From positions 8,759,380-8,823,379 of the forward strand of contig CM028336.1 of assembly GCA_016647705.1 (NCBI GenBank): a stretch of 64,000 nucleotides of DNA. The letters are read 5' to 3'. The DNA is from Eucommia ulmoides (taxonomy: Eukaryota; Streptophyta; Magnoliopsida; Garryales; Eucommiaceae). Below are positions 33,438 to 45,256 of the stretch, piece by piece; positions within the stretch are counted from its first letter, which is position 1; the number at the start of each line of letters is the position of its first letter. Made by a program: the position numbers and the translations under genes. Below the pieces are notes generated by a model, which saw nothing but the letters and a program-made list of their open reading frames with translations, had not been told where the DNA came from and did not search any database.

Positions 33438-33811
33438 TTTCTCTTACATATTATAACAAAGTAGAGACCACGTGCAAGACACGTGTCTGTTATCTCTTTT
33501 ATTCGACAAATTTATAATTTTTTTGATTTTTTGTTTATTAAAGATCACACAGAAAATATGTATATTATTTTTTTAAAAAAAAATTAATGAAAAAATATTG
33601 TATAAATAATTTTTTTTTTTTTTTTAATGTTCAATTTGAAACTTGTTTAAATCCATTAATGGAAGTAATGTCATGTAAAGAAATAACAAAGTTATAGTTA
33701 ACTAAAAAATTAAAATTAATTAAATACAGACATTATGCTCTAAAAAAAAATATGTTAAGAGAAAAAAAACACATAAATATAGTGCAAGTGAAATTTATCA
33801 TGTCTATTAAT
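33438..33811. other. AT-rich intergenic, nothing seen
   Basis: No gene, no clear repeat apart from A and T tracts. Confidence 0.5.
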
Positions 33812-34608
33812 TAGGGGTATAATTGTTACCTGAAAAGAAGACCCTACCCGCCCTACTCGATGGTAAGTCAATCGGCTATGAGTAATTTATTTTTTCTTCC
33901 CCTTAAACCCAACCCATTTGAACTCAAAAAGACTTAATCTCGGGTACCCATCTACCCAACCTTATGCACCCGAACCCGCTCGAACCCTAAACCCTAATAA
34001 TATATATTTACCAAATACCTCCCTAAAATATGCATATTACGAAAATACCCCTTTTATAAATATAACCCTAATCAGATTTAGATCATTCCATTTCCAAATT
34101 CCAACCTTAGCACCATTCTCTTCCTCTTTCTCTTTCTCAGTCCCAAAGTCGTCATCGTTGTCTATCAAACCCGAATAGATGATTTCTCAATAATTCCTGC
34201 TTCGATGATTCTTACGTTGTCTAATAATCTCATCGTCGGTGATTCTTGCAATGCTGTTGTTTATCGCTATCGATGGCTCTTGCTTCTTCTCTATCTCCTA
34301 ATCTGATCTAATGATTGTAAGTTTTTTTTTTTTAAATTTTTTTAAATACGTTTCTTGATTGTTTCTCCATCTTTGTCTAAAATAAAAAATAAAAAAATTC
34401 AAATCTACAAATTTTTAGTATTTCATCATTGTTTTTTTGTTCTTGTTACCGAACAACCGACCAACCCGACTGAGCCGACCGACTCTGAATTAGATTAGGG
34501 TAATAAGGCCATACGGAGGATTTGGTCAAGGGAGCTGCGGGAATTTTTCTTCGGGTCGGCTGACTGGAATCCTTTAACTCCGATCCGACCGACTGATTTA
34601 CACCCCTA
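33812..34608. mobile_element. hAT-like MITE
   Basis: Ends TAGGGGTATAATTGTTACC and, on the other strand, TAGGGGTGTAAATCAGTCGG. Flanking octamers CTATTAAT and ATACTAAT match 6 of 8. Subterminal CCCGACC/GGTCGG motifs fit a hAT element. The 86-residue plus-strand frame at 33918-34178 is Ser/Pro/Asn-rich with no recognisable domain. Confidence 0.65.
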
Positions 34609-34616
34609 ATACTAAT

Positions 34617-35389
34617 ATATATATATTATGATAAAAAAAATGATGAAATAAATTTAGTAACAAAGTGTTGAGATTGTAAGATTCAGTAAATGACACATTT
34701 GAAAATTTCACACTTAAGTTGACCAAACAAGCAATATAATAGTAATAAAGTCATATGAATTTCAATCGCTGTTAGGTAACATCGTAGATTTATTTTATAT
34801 TTCATAATTAAAAAAATAAATGATTGATGATAGTAATCCCACCAAGTTATGAAAATACAAAAAATAAAATTTATAACTATTATGAAAGTGAAAAAATAAA
34901 ATCTATAGCTATTATGAACGAATAAAAATAAACTCTATAACTATTAAAAGTATCAAATTAATATAAATTATGTTATAAAAAGAGTTAAAAATATCATCTA
35001 TTATTTTCAACATGTGTTTTAAAACTACTTAAAAAAATTATGAAATTTAATATCCAAATTTATGTTTGTGGTTAGATTTTTTTAAAAATTATTTTTACAT
35101 TTTATATTTTGATTAAATAGTTTGAGTTTTTCTTTATACCAAATAGTATTACTTTTAAGTATGTAATACAAAAATGGGTAGAAAAATAAAAAAAATAAAA
35201 ATTAAGTACAATTTTGTAAATGTACTTTGTGTATAAAATTGTTGTATAAAAAACTTGCCTATGTCGACATATATATTATTATGATATATAAAAATATTAA
35301 ATGCCTATCTTCTAAAAAATAAAAAGTAAACTTTTTAATATATATAAAATAGCCACATATATAAAATTGGTCAAAAAATTGACCTTTTA
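34617..35389. other. AT-rich intergenic, nothing seen
   Basis: Short local repeats (AAAATAAAATCTATAGCTATTATGAA near 34860-34940, described in parts) but no gene and no element termini. Confidence 0.5.
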
Positions 35390-36640
35390 GTTTTCACAAA
35401 TTTTGAGGACAAATATATAATTTTGCCTATACAAATGAATAGTAAAACCAACATCTATTATATAAAATAAGAGAGACTTGTTGACTAAGACAAATAAAAA
35501 AGACATTTTGCCTAACACATTATCAAGATATAAGTTGAGGCACGGATTGAGCACTGATTGAGACATGAATAAGGAAAATTAATTATATTTTAGGTGTTTA
35601 CCCAATTTATCTTAATTAAAATACTAATTAAAATTTAATAAATCATTCCTTATTTAACCATGTCCCTATTTTCACCCTAATTCTCTCACTTTCTCCATAA
35701 CTTAGCCCTAGTTTCTGTCTCTCAAATTCGTCTCTTCAAAAACACGCTTCAAACACTCATCGTTGAGCATCACCATCACCGCTACTCATCGTCGTCAGGG
35801 TTGCTCTCTACCACTACTCATCCTCGCTCACCACCATCGTCGCCCTCAAACTTCGTTGTCTCTCTCTCTCTCCCCATATGTGTGTGTGTATAAATCAATT
35901 TTCTTTTCTCTTGCTGGCACCTATCACCACCGCCGAACTCATTATCTCTCTCTGCACACATATCGATCCCCCTTTCATATCTTTCTCTATCTCCAGGTAT
36001 CTCTTTCTCTCTCTTGATTTTGGATTTAATTCTCTATGTTTTTCTTCTCAATTTCATTTAATTTCGATTAATTTAGGATTTTTTATTCAATTTTGTATTT
36101 TGAAATCGATTTCGATTTCAAAACCCTCAAAATTGAACCATTCATCAATTTGAATTAGAGAGCCCTAATTATCAATTTATGCGCTCATCGGCGATGGTAG
36201 AATCTGGATGGCGATGGTACTGTGACTCAGATTTGGATGGCGTGGTATAGGCGACTAGCGGCCGCAAGCTCTGATGGGCCGGAATGAAAACAGATTCTGG
36301 AGAGCTTTGATGTACCGATGCCATCAGCTTATGAGTTAAAGTGAGATCAAATTTCTATGAGGTTTGAATGATTTGCTATTTGATTCAGTTATTGAACTGA
36401 AATTTGCGTGTTTTCAATTTGATTTCGGAATGGTAGCAAGCAACGAATTTCAATTAACATAAGTTATAGATGTAGTATTGTATAACAATCTGTTTTGTTT
36501 GGCAAACAACCATGATAAAATTGCGAAGCTTTATGTTGTCAAGTATTTATACTCTTATATAAAGGAAAGTTTACTTTACTATTCATTTGTATAAGTAAAA
36601 TTACCAAAGTGTTCTTCAAATTTTAAAATAAAATTAATTT
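35390..36640. mobile_element. MULE-like element with long TIRs and a gene-derived core (Pack-MULE-like)
   Basis: The inverted ends share CAAATTTTGAGGACA or AAATTTGAAGAACAC, then AATTTTGCCTATACAAATGA or AATTTTACTTATACAAATGA, then ATAGTAAA: about 80 bp of similarity, as in MULEs. The core (35690-36350) is markedly less AT-rich, with CT microsatellites, His/Ser/Pro-rich plus frames (35763-36017; 35878-36153) and GGCGATGG-type triplets. It looks like a captured 5' leader plus first-exon region. No transposase. Target duplication not resolved. Confidence 0.55.
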
Positions 36641-37141
36641 ATCCTTTAAGGCACACTACTCAAAAAATTTGATGAAAAATCATTTAACATATCTATATGA
36701 TATAAATAATTAAATACTTTTATTAAAACATAGATTTATAAATTGTACTATTTGGAAGGAAAAAAAAACTATATAGTCTCATTTTTTGTTTTTTTATCAT
36801 TCATATATATATGTAAAATCATAAATTTATTTATAAAAAAAATTAAAATTAAAATTAAAAGTTCATTTTTCTAATTTTTTAAAAGATCAACATTAAAGAT
36901 GAAATATAAAAAATTGTTAGATCTAAAAATTTTATAGATATGAGACGGAGATGGATAAAAAATTAAGAAACATATTAATTTTTTTTTTTATTTTTTTTTT
37001 ACAGATCGTCAGTTCGGAGTAGAAGATAGAGCCATCGTCGGCAACAAACAACAGCGTCACCAGAATCATCAACGGCAAAATTATTAGGGTTCTATAGACG
37101 CAGGATTATTAGACGGCGAGATTATTAGACGACGTAGGAAT
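36641..37141. other. Intergenic; GC-richer patch before the Tat element
   Basis: AT-rich to 37000, then TTTTTTTACAG followed by a patch with GTCAGTTCGGAG and CATCGTCGGCAAC that reads like an intron end plus exon scrap. No frame can be assigned. Confidence 0.35.
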
Positions 37142-37795
37142 TGATAAGGGAAAACTCTCACTCACAACTGTCATAGGCATAAGAGCCTTAGTGGGTCGAA
37201 TCGGGTCAATGATCCGACCCGAAAGACATAAACCCGATACACAATTTGGGCTGAGCACATAATGCCCGTAGGGGAAAAAGACCTTAGTGGTCCAATATAC
37301 AAGCAAATGAGGCTTCACAAGGAAGCCCATCAACAGGTGATAAGAGCCCATGGTGACAAGGCCAGGAAAAGATCAGCCCATGACCTCTACGACCCTCATG
37401 CATAAGGAACATTACAACCATTTGACTGTAACAACATATATTTTATGGAGGAATGTTATAGAGATCTTCTCCTAGAATAATGGAGAAGATTGTAGCCATA
37501 TCCCATGCCGTTAGGAAGAGGATCATGAAACAGGCTACCAAACCAATGAAACGGTAGAGATCTATTGGGCCTATATAAAGGGAAGGTACCGTTATTTGTT
37601 CTTTATGACTAATTTGAGTTCTTTAACCTTATCCATAATCAGATTAACTTATTCTCACGTCGGAGGTTCTTTGGCCGATACCACACCAATGTCCCCCCTA
37701 ATAACTAATCGGTTTCACAGGTTGAAGGTGAAGTTGAAGAGGTTTTTGGCACATGAGTAGCTGATCACACGTGTTGAGAATTTTTGGCAATATCA
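37142..37795 (+). repeat. 5' LTR of the Tat element
   Basis: Starts TGATAAGGGAAAACTCTCAC and ends CAATATCA. Contains CCTATATAAAGGGAAGG (TATA, about 37571) and TTCTCACGTCGGAGG in the U5-like part. It is followed directly by TTTGGTGTTGTTTATGGGAA, a decayed form of the TTTGGCGCCGTCTGTGGGAA primer region usual in Tat elements. Confidence 0.7.
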
Positions 37796-37849
37796 TTTGG
37801 TGTTGTTTATGGGAAACGTTTACAGAAAAGCCTTCCGTCGCAATAATGA

Positions 37850-40800
37850 GGAAACCATGAGCAAGAGGTGCAGAACCAAGTCAAAGTAGTGACATGCCAC
37901 CACCAAATGACAATAAGGTTCCTATAGGAGCGTCAGAGGAGGTTCGGGCTAATCCTCTCCCAGAGGTGGTTCAATGGCCCCCCAAGTAGAACACAAAATC
38001 CAACAAGAAGAACAAGTCAAAGTACTACGATTTTCACAGGGATCATGGCCATGACACAGACGACTGCTGGGAGCTCAAAATGAAAATCAAGCGACTAATT
38101 GACATAGGTCAGTTATGTGGCTATCTGCAGGAACGCTCAAGAGATAGGAAGAGATCGAGAAGCGAAAGTCGTCACGAAAACCATAACAAGGAGTGCAAAG
38201 AGGATTGTCTCAATAGTAATCATGAGGTGATCTACATAATTAATACTACGGGGCCTGCTACTAGAGAAACCAATCGTGAACAAAAGAAGAAGGTATGTAA
38301 GGTAGCACTGGAGCGCTGTTATGGAGAAGAAATATCTGTTACTGCGAAGTCAAGACTGGTCATCTTTTTCTCTAATGAAGATTGCAAGAGGATTGTACAC
38401 CCCCACGAAGATTCTCTGGCCATTACCCTCTGGATCTCCAGTTTTGAGGTAAGACGAATTTTGGTTGACACCGGCAGTTCAGCTAATATCATCTTTGTGG
38501 ACACGCTGAAGAAAATGGGAATGCCCAGCTCAGATGTTAGTTTAACTCAGACTGTTATGGTGGGTTTTAATGGAAACCTTAGCTCTCCCAAAAGAAAGAT
38601 CACTTTATCAGTCACAACAAACAAAGAGGAGAGCGGGTATACAGAGGCCATAGAGTTTATGGTGATGGACTCTTCATCCTCTTACAATGCGATATTGGGG
38701 TGACCATGACTGCATGCAATGAAGTTAGTGGCATCAACATACCACCAGTGCATCAAGTAGGTAAAGGATAACTCGATGGCTGTGATACGTGGAGACCAGG
38801 TATCAAGGCAGTGCTTCACAATAGGTATGAAGGGAAAGAAGAATACCTTATAGAAATTAAATCCAGAGTATGGAAGAGTTCCGTCGAACAACTCAGCTCA
38901 TGAGATTGATGATTTCAGAAAATACCCCAGCGTTCTCCAACCTGGTGAACAAATACAGGAGATCACTTTCAAAAAAAGAGTTTAGAAGCTAATGATAGGA
39001 GAATCCCTAAGCCAGACTAAAGTAGAAGAGATCATGAAATTGCTCAAAGAAAATTTAGACGTCTTTGCCTGGTCTCTAGAAAACATGAAGGGCGTTAACC
39101 CTGATGTGACAGTCCACCGCCTTGACATCTCCAGGTCTTACCCACCGGTCAGACCTAAGAGGAGGACATCCAGTCCTAAAAAGGAAGAGGTGATTCAATC
39201 TGAGGTGAAGAGGTTGCTCTCAATTGGCCACATAAGGGAAGTGTTATACCCAAAATGGTTGTCCAACCCAGTCCTCGTCAAGAAGAAGAATGGAAAGTGG
39301 AGAATGTGCATGGACTTTACTAAACTCAATCAAACATGCCCAAAGGACTGCTACCTAATGCCAAAGATAGACCAGATGGTGGATGCAACCGTAGGGCATC
39401 AATGACTGACCATGATGGATGCATATGCAAGCTACAACCACATCTGCATGGATAAGCAAGATAATGAAGGGACAACGTTCATCACTTCAAGAGGTACTTA
39501 TTGCTACAAAGTAATACCATTTGTATTGAGAAATGTAGGGGAAACTTATCAGCGACTGGTGAATCGTATGTTCCAAGATCGAATTGGAGCAACTATGGAG
39601 GTCTACATAGACGACATGCTGGTAAAAAACTCTAAGTAGGAGGATCACCTGGTGCATTTAGAATAAGCTTTTGCTATATTGGAGAAGTTCAATATGAAGT
39701 TGAACCCAGAAAAATGTGCTTTTGGAGTTACATTTGAGAAATTCTGGGCTTCGTGGTTAACCAATCAAGCATCATGGTGGATTCAGGACAAATAGAAGTT
39801 GTCCGAAGAATGAAAAGCCTCACAATCATAAGAGAAGTCCAAGTATTGACAGACAGGTTGGCAACCCTAATTAGATTCATTTTCAAATTTACTGATAGGT
39901 GTGCCCCTTTCTTCAAAATCTTAAAGGAGAGCAAAAACGTTCAGTGGGATGAAGACTGTGAACAAGCGCTGCAATCCGTCAAAAACTACTTGGGCTCAAT
40001 TGAGACGCTAGCTAAAGTAGGCCTATGGGACGAGCTCTATTTATACTTGGCGGTAACCCTAGTTGCAGTAAGTACAATACTAGTGAATCACCCAAGAGGG
40101 CGAAGACCAGTTTATTACATCAGCAAATCATTAGTCCCAGCAGAAACTCGATACACTAAACTGGAAAAGCTCGCCCTAGCTCTGGTGACTGCAGCACGGA
40201 AGCTCAGGCCATATTTTGAAGCACATGAGATCAATGTGCTGACCTCTGACCCCCTCAGAGCTGTAATGCATAGACTAGAGGCTTCCAGACATCTTATGAA
40301 ATAGGCAATAGAGCTTGGTAAGTTCTTCATCAATTACAAGCTCTGAACTATAATCAAAGTGCAAATTCTGTCAGACTTTATTGCTGAGCTGACTCCTCCA
40401 AGAGAAACTGTAATGGAGGATGGTGAGTACCCTTATCAGTCAATAATGCCATGGAAGTTTTGGGTAGATGGAGCCTTAAACTTGAAGGAGTGTAGTGTAG
40501 GCATAGTCCTGGAAACACCTGAAGGAGATCAGCTCGAAAGAGCAATGCAACTTAGTTTTTGAATCTCCAACAACAAAGCAAAATATGAAGCAATAATCAT
40601 TGGGCTGACTCTCGCCAAAGAATTAGGAGCCCAGCATCTGGAGGTAAGATCAGACTCACAACTGGTGGTCAACCAGATAAACGGAGTGTACATTGCGAAT
40701 GAAAAAACATTACATCTTTATGTGGAGAAAGTGAAAGAGATAATCTCTTCATTTCAGAGCTGCAAATTCAAAGTTGTTCCAAGATTTGAAAATGAGAAGG

Positions 40801-42175
40801 CGGACGCACTGTCAGTGTTTGCTTCTTCATTTGGATTTGATCAACAGTCTGAACTGGTGGAGTTCCTTGAGTAACCATCCATAATAGCAACAACAAATCT
40901 TTGTGCATGCATAGGCACACTGGATTAGGAGAAAGACTAGAACACCTTTAGTTTTGTATCTAATGAAAGGAATACTGCCAGACGATAAGGATTCAGCCAG
41001 GAAGATCCTATACAAAGTATCAAGGTATGTGCTAACCAATGATAGGCTGTATAGGAGATCTCTTTCCCAACCTTTGTTACTTTATTTAAGACCAAAGGAA
41101 GCCACCTACGTCCTGTAAGAAATCCATGAAGAGGTTTACGAAAATCATCAAGGAAGAAGAACTTTAGTGCACAAGGCTCTAAGAATTGGCTATTACTGGC
41201 CAACAATACGCACTGACACACAAGAATACGTCAAGAGATGTGACAAGTGCCAGCGGTTCTCCAATGATATCAAGGTTCCAAGTCAACAGCAGACGCCAAT
41301 AACCAACCCATGACCATTTGCTCAATGGGGGATGGATGTGTTAGGGCCGTTTACCCCAACGCTAAGGAACAAAAAATACTTACTGGTGGTAATTGACTAC
41401 TTTACCAAGTGGGTTGAAGCTGAAACTTTTGTGACGGTGGAAGAAAATAAAGTGAAGAACTTTCTTTGGAAAAATGTGATATGTCGTTTTGGCATTCCAA
41501 AAATTCTCATATTTGATAATGAAACACCATTCACCAGTGGCAAAGTTACATGGATGTACGACGAATTGAAGATTCAGCACCGTACGTCTAGCCCAGTGTA
41601 TCCACAAACCAATGGACAAGTAGAGGTAATAAACCGTTCTATCAAGGAAACACTCAAGAAACAACTGGATGACTCCAAAGGTAAGTGGGAGGAGGAACTA
41701 CCAGGAGTATTGTGGGCTTATCGGACCACACCAACATCTGCCATAGGAGAAACACCTTTATCCATGACTTATGGAACTGAAGTTGTTGTTCCAGTAAAGA
41801 TTGGGTTGTCGTCAAGATGAGATCGTACAATCAACCTTGTGGAGAATGAAGAAGTCATGTGACAAGAGATGGACTAACTAGAAGAGAGATGTGACAAGAC
41901 AACAATGAAGATGATAGCCTACAAGTTAAGGATGACACGGATATTCAACCATGTAGTACGTTCATGACACTTTACAGTATGAGATTTAGTACTGAGGAGG
42001 ATAATGCCTCATTGTCCAGAGGCTTATTTGGGAAAACTAAATCCTAACTGGAAAGGTCCCTACTGAGTCACCAGGGTGAACAGGCCAGGAACCTACTGGC
42101 TAGAAGATCTAGACGACGTGGCAATCCCAAGGACTTGGAACATCTCTCACTTGCAAAAATATTTCGTATGAGATT
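37850..42175 (+). pseudogene. gag end and pol remnant of the Tat element
   Basis: Recognisable pieces: a gag C-terminal zinc-knuckle-like DFHRDHGHDTDDCWELK (about 38030); aspartic protease LVDTGSSANIIF (about 38460); reverse transcriptase with RMCMDFTKLNQTCPKD and YIDDMLVK (39300-39630); RNase H with SKSLVPAETRYTKLEKLALA (about 40120); Tat-type second RNase H (40430-40860); integrase with GHHDxxK-like linker, KCDKCQ-like zinc finger and core MDVLGPFTP, VIDYFTKWVEAE (41230-41800). Several breaks separate the pieces. Order and motifs are those of Ty3/gypsy. Confidence 0.85.
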
Positions 42176-42369
42176 TCTTGTTATTTTATATTTCATGTTC
42201 TTTGATTAATCTTTGAAGTTTCTTTTTCTATTATGTGAGACATTCTTTGAATAAAACAAATAAACTAAGTTTTATTCATCAACCTTTGAACACTTATTCT
42301 TGTCATGCTTTGATCTAAATCATGTATAAGGAACACTTAGTGAATTAAAACTAAGCATTCAAAAGACAT

Positions 42370-42800
42370 TTAGCGTTGGAACCAAGTGTAAAGTAGCTGA
42401 CCAGATTAGCTCATAAGTGAGCAAAGCAGATCAGCTTACTCATCAACAAATAAGTAAAGCAGATCAACTTACTCATAAAACACTTAGTATAAAACTAAGT
42501 GTAAATCAAACAACCTGAGCAGATCAGCTCAGAAGTGAGCAGAGCAGATCAGCTTACTCAGAAAACAATTAGCATATAAAAACTAAGTGTGAAATCAAAG
42601 TAAGGATGGCAGTTCAACTTACTCACATAGAACTGAGTAGATCAGCTCAAACATGAGCAAAGTAGATCAATTTACTCATAATACACTTAGTTACAAAGTG
42701 AGAAGGGCAGGTCAGCTCACTCACGGATAACTGGGCAGATCAAACCAGCCATAGACAGAACAACTCATTACGTGGAAAAGCATATCAGTTCTCTGTTTGT
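42370..42800 (+). repeat. Irregular GCAGATCAGCT array after pol of the Tat element
   Basis: About ten copies of AGCAGATCAGCTTACTCA or variants alternate with CTCATAAGTGAGCAAA and AACTAAGTGTAAA. Many copies hold the dyad TGAGC...GCTCA or AGCTGA...TCAGCT. Non-coding; post-pol arrays are common in Tat elements. Confidence 0.75.
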
Positions 42801-42891
42801 AACTTCTACTTCTCAAAACTAAGGAAGGCCAATATGGACTTATTAGTCACCAAATATACTCCTACAAAAACTCCATGAAATATGGACTTCC

Positions 42892-44655
42892 TGTAACGGC
42901 CAGATTTTCCAAGGCCGCCACGTGGTTTCTCCCCTTGGAGAATTAATATTAAAGCCGAATGACCAATATTTCATCTCATAAAAATCTGAAAAATTAAAAT
43001 TTTTAAATTTGAAAATGTAACTGAATTTAGTTCTAAAAAAAAAAAAACATGTTTACACTTCAAATTCAATTCCAAAACTGCAATTCCTAAACACTACCTA
43101 AGTAACCTTTCTAAATTCACTAAAACTGCTTTGATAATTAATAGGGTATTGATTGGGGGTATAACTTACTTAAAATGCTTTGATAATTCCAAATACATCC
43201 TTGCTTTGATAACTCCAAATTATAAAGTGGTATAATTCAATTCCATCGTATGCTAATAAATTATTGCGTATCACACGTCATTGCACTGTATTCAATTTTA
43301 CCATACATTTCAATCCACATAATTGTCTCGTCAATTTTTCAACCGTAAATAATAAATACAACTATTACAAATTAAATATAAATTCAAATAAAAAATCATG
43401 GCATAGTTTCGTTCTCACCGGTCATGTAATCAAAACTGTAGGGTTATGAGCCAACGCTCAGTACAATTTTAACCCCCTCCGATACGTGCATTTAATCAAT
43501 CCACAACAAATAAACACATAGACATGTATTACAAGAAATTTTCACATAATCATAATTATTTCGTGCGAACCAACAATTGTAATTCAGCAACAATAATAAC
43601 ATAAATTTCACAATAGAGAGATTAAATACATATATTAAAAGAATTAAAAATTCTACCTGAAATGCGAAACAAAAATTGACAATTAGTAGAGAAATTAATA
43701 GAGAGATCTCCTTTGGTTCTTTCTCCTCTGTTTCGTGTGTGACTACCAAACCCACACAACTCTCTCTATCTTCTCTGCCATGTGAAATTCCACCATCAAG
43801 ACACCACTCCCCCCCAATTCTCTATCTATGCATGCACACATATATAAATATAATATTATAAAATACTTATAACATATAATAGATTAATTATTAATTTATT
43901 CTTTTTCATTTTCTTTTTACTTTTCCCCTATATTTGTTTTTTTGGTTGTCCATCACCTTCCCACTAATTTCATGATTTCTATCTATAATCTATAAATATA
44001 TAATATATTCTATGATTTCTATCTATCTATAATATAATATAAATATCTACATATATATATATGCATAATATGTGTAACGACTTGGTTTCCTAAGGCTGCC
44101 ACGCGGTTTCTCCCTTTGGAGAATTAAAACTAAAATCGGATCGTCAATATTTATTATACAAAAATTCGAAAAAAATTTACAATGCGACGACGACAATTAT
44201 AATTATCGAATTCAATGATTCAATTTTTACAATTGGAAACAATAATTTACAAATATAATTATTACAAATTAAATAGAAATTCAACTAAAATTCTTGTTGC
44301 CGTCTCGTTCTCACTAGCCTTGCAATCAAAACTATGGGGTTGTGAGCCAACGCTCAATAGAACTTCAACCCCTCTAATACGTACATTTAATTAATGCGAT
44401 AAATAAAGCATATAAACATGATTTTCATATAATCACAATTATTTCGTAAAATTTAACAGTTAAAATTCAACAGTAATAATAATAGCAAGAATTACACAAT
44501 GGAAAAATTAAATACATATATTAGTAGAGTTAGAAATTCTACCTGAAATCCGAACAGAAATACTCCGAACTGATTGCTAAAAAAAAAACATTTCAAATCC
44601 TATTATTTGTAAAAAAATATTCCATGCGTTTTTGTTCTGATCACATATATATGAG

Positions 44656-44691
<36 letters not shown>

Positions 44692-45256
44692 CTCAATACA
44701 CGTGTCTATGTATGTATATTATGTGTTTATATTAATGTGTTGTATTCACTTAGTGAAGACAACACATTTTATTATATATTATTATTTTTATTATTTACAC
44801 AATGTCCTCTCTTAAATAAAAAAAATATTAATTATACCCCAAAACTCTTAAAAGTATATTTTAAATAACACATTGGTTCCAAAACTTCTAAAATCAATTT
44901 AAAATAAACATTTAACTCCAAAAAATATTAAATTTTTATATAAAATAATATTTTCAAAAAAATATAAATTTTCGGGATATTACAAATGTGGTCATCTCTT
45001 TCTTTTTTTTTTTATTCCTTCTTCTTTAATCCTTGACCACAAATGTTGTCTCACTAGGTAAGGAAATAAAAATTTCCCTTAACACCCTATAATTATAAAA
45101 TAATTTATATTAGATTCAATAATTACACTTATCTCTCCAAAAATTATCAAATTTTTATTTATACAATAAATTTCATAATATACAAAACAACCCCAAAGAA
45201 AATATTAAACTTATAAAAATAATATTTTCAGAAATATAAATTTTCAGAACATTACA
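42892..45256 (-). repeat. 3' LTR of the 6.2-kb element, interrupted
   Basis: Plus-strand reading TGTAACGGCCAGATTTTCCA to TTTTCAGAACATTACA. Collinear with 47720-49091 on both sides of the nested solo LTR (44073-44984). Confidence 0.88.
44073..44984 (-). mobile_element. Solo LTR nested in the 3' LTR
   Basis: Plus-strand reading TGTAACGACTTGGTTTCCTA to TTTTCGGGATATTACA, 912 bp. The uninterrupted target is visible in the sister LTR at about 48835 (GCATAATATGTGG). The flanks (TATG left, AATG right) fit a short, slightly decayed duplication. Related over its length to 24439-26022 in inverse orientation. Holds a TTA microsatellite (44658-44690). Confidence 0.85.

Noticed and set aside
35763-36153. 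Independent host gene
   Set aside because: Short His/Ser/Pro-rich frames over CT repeats within an element bounded by inverted repeats; better explained as captured sequence.
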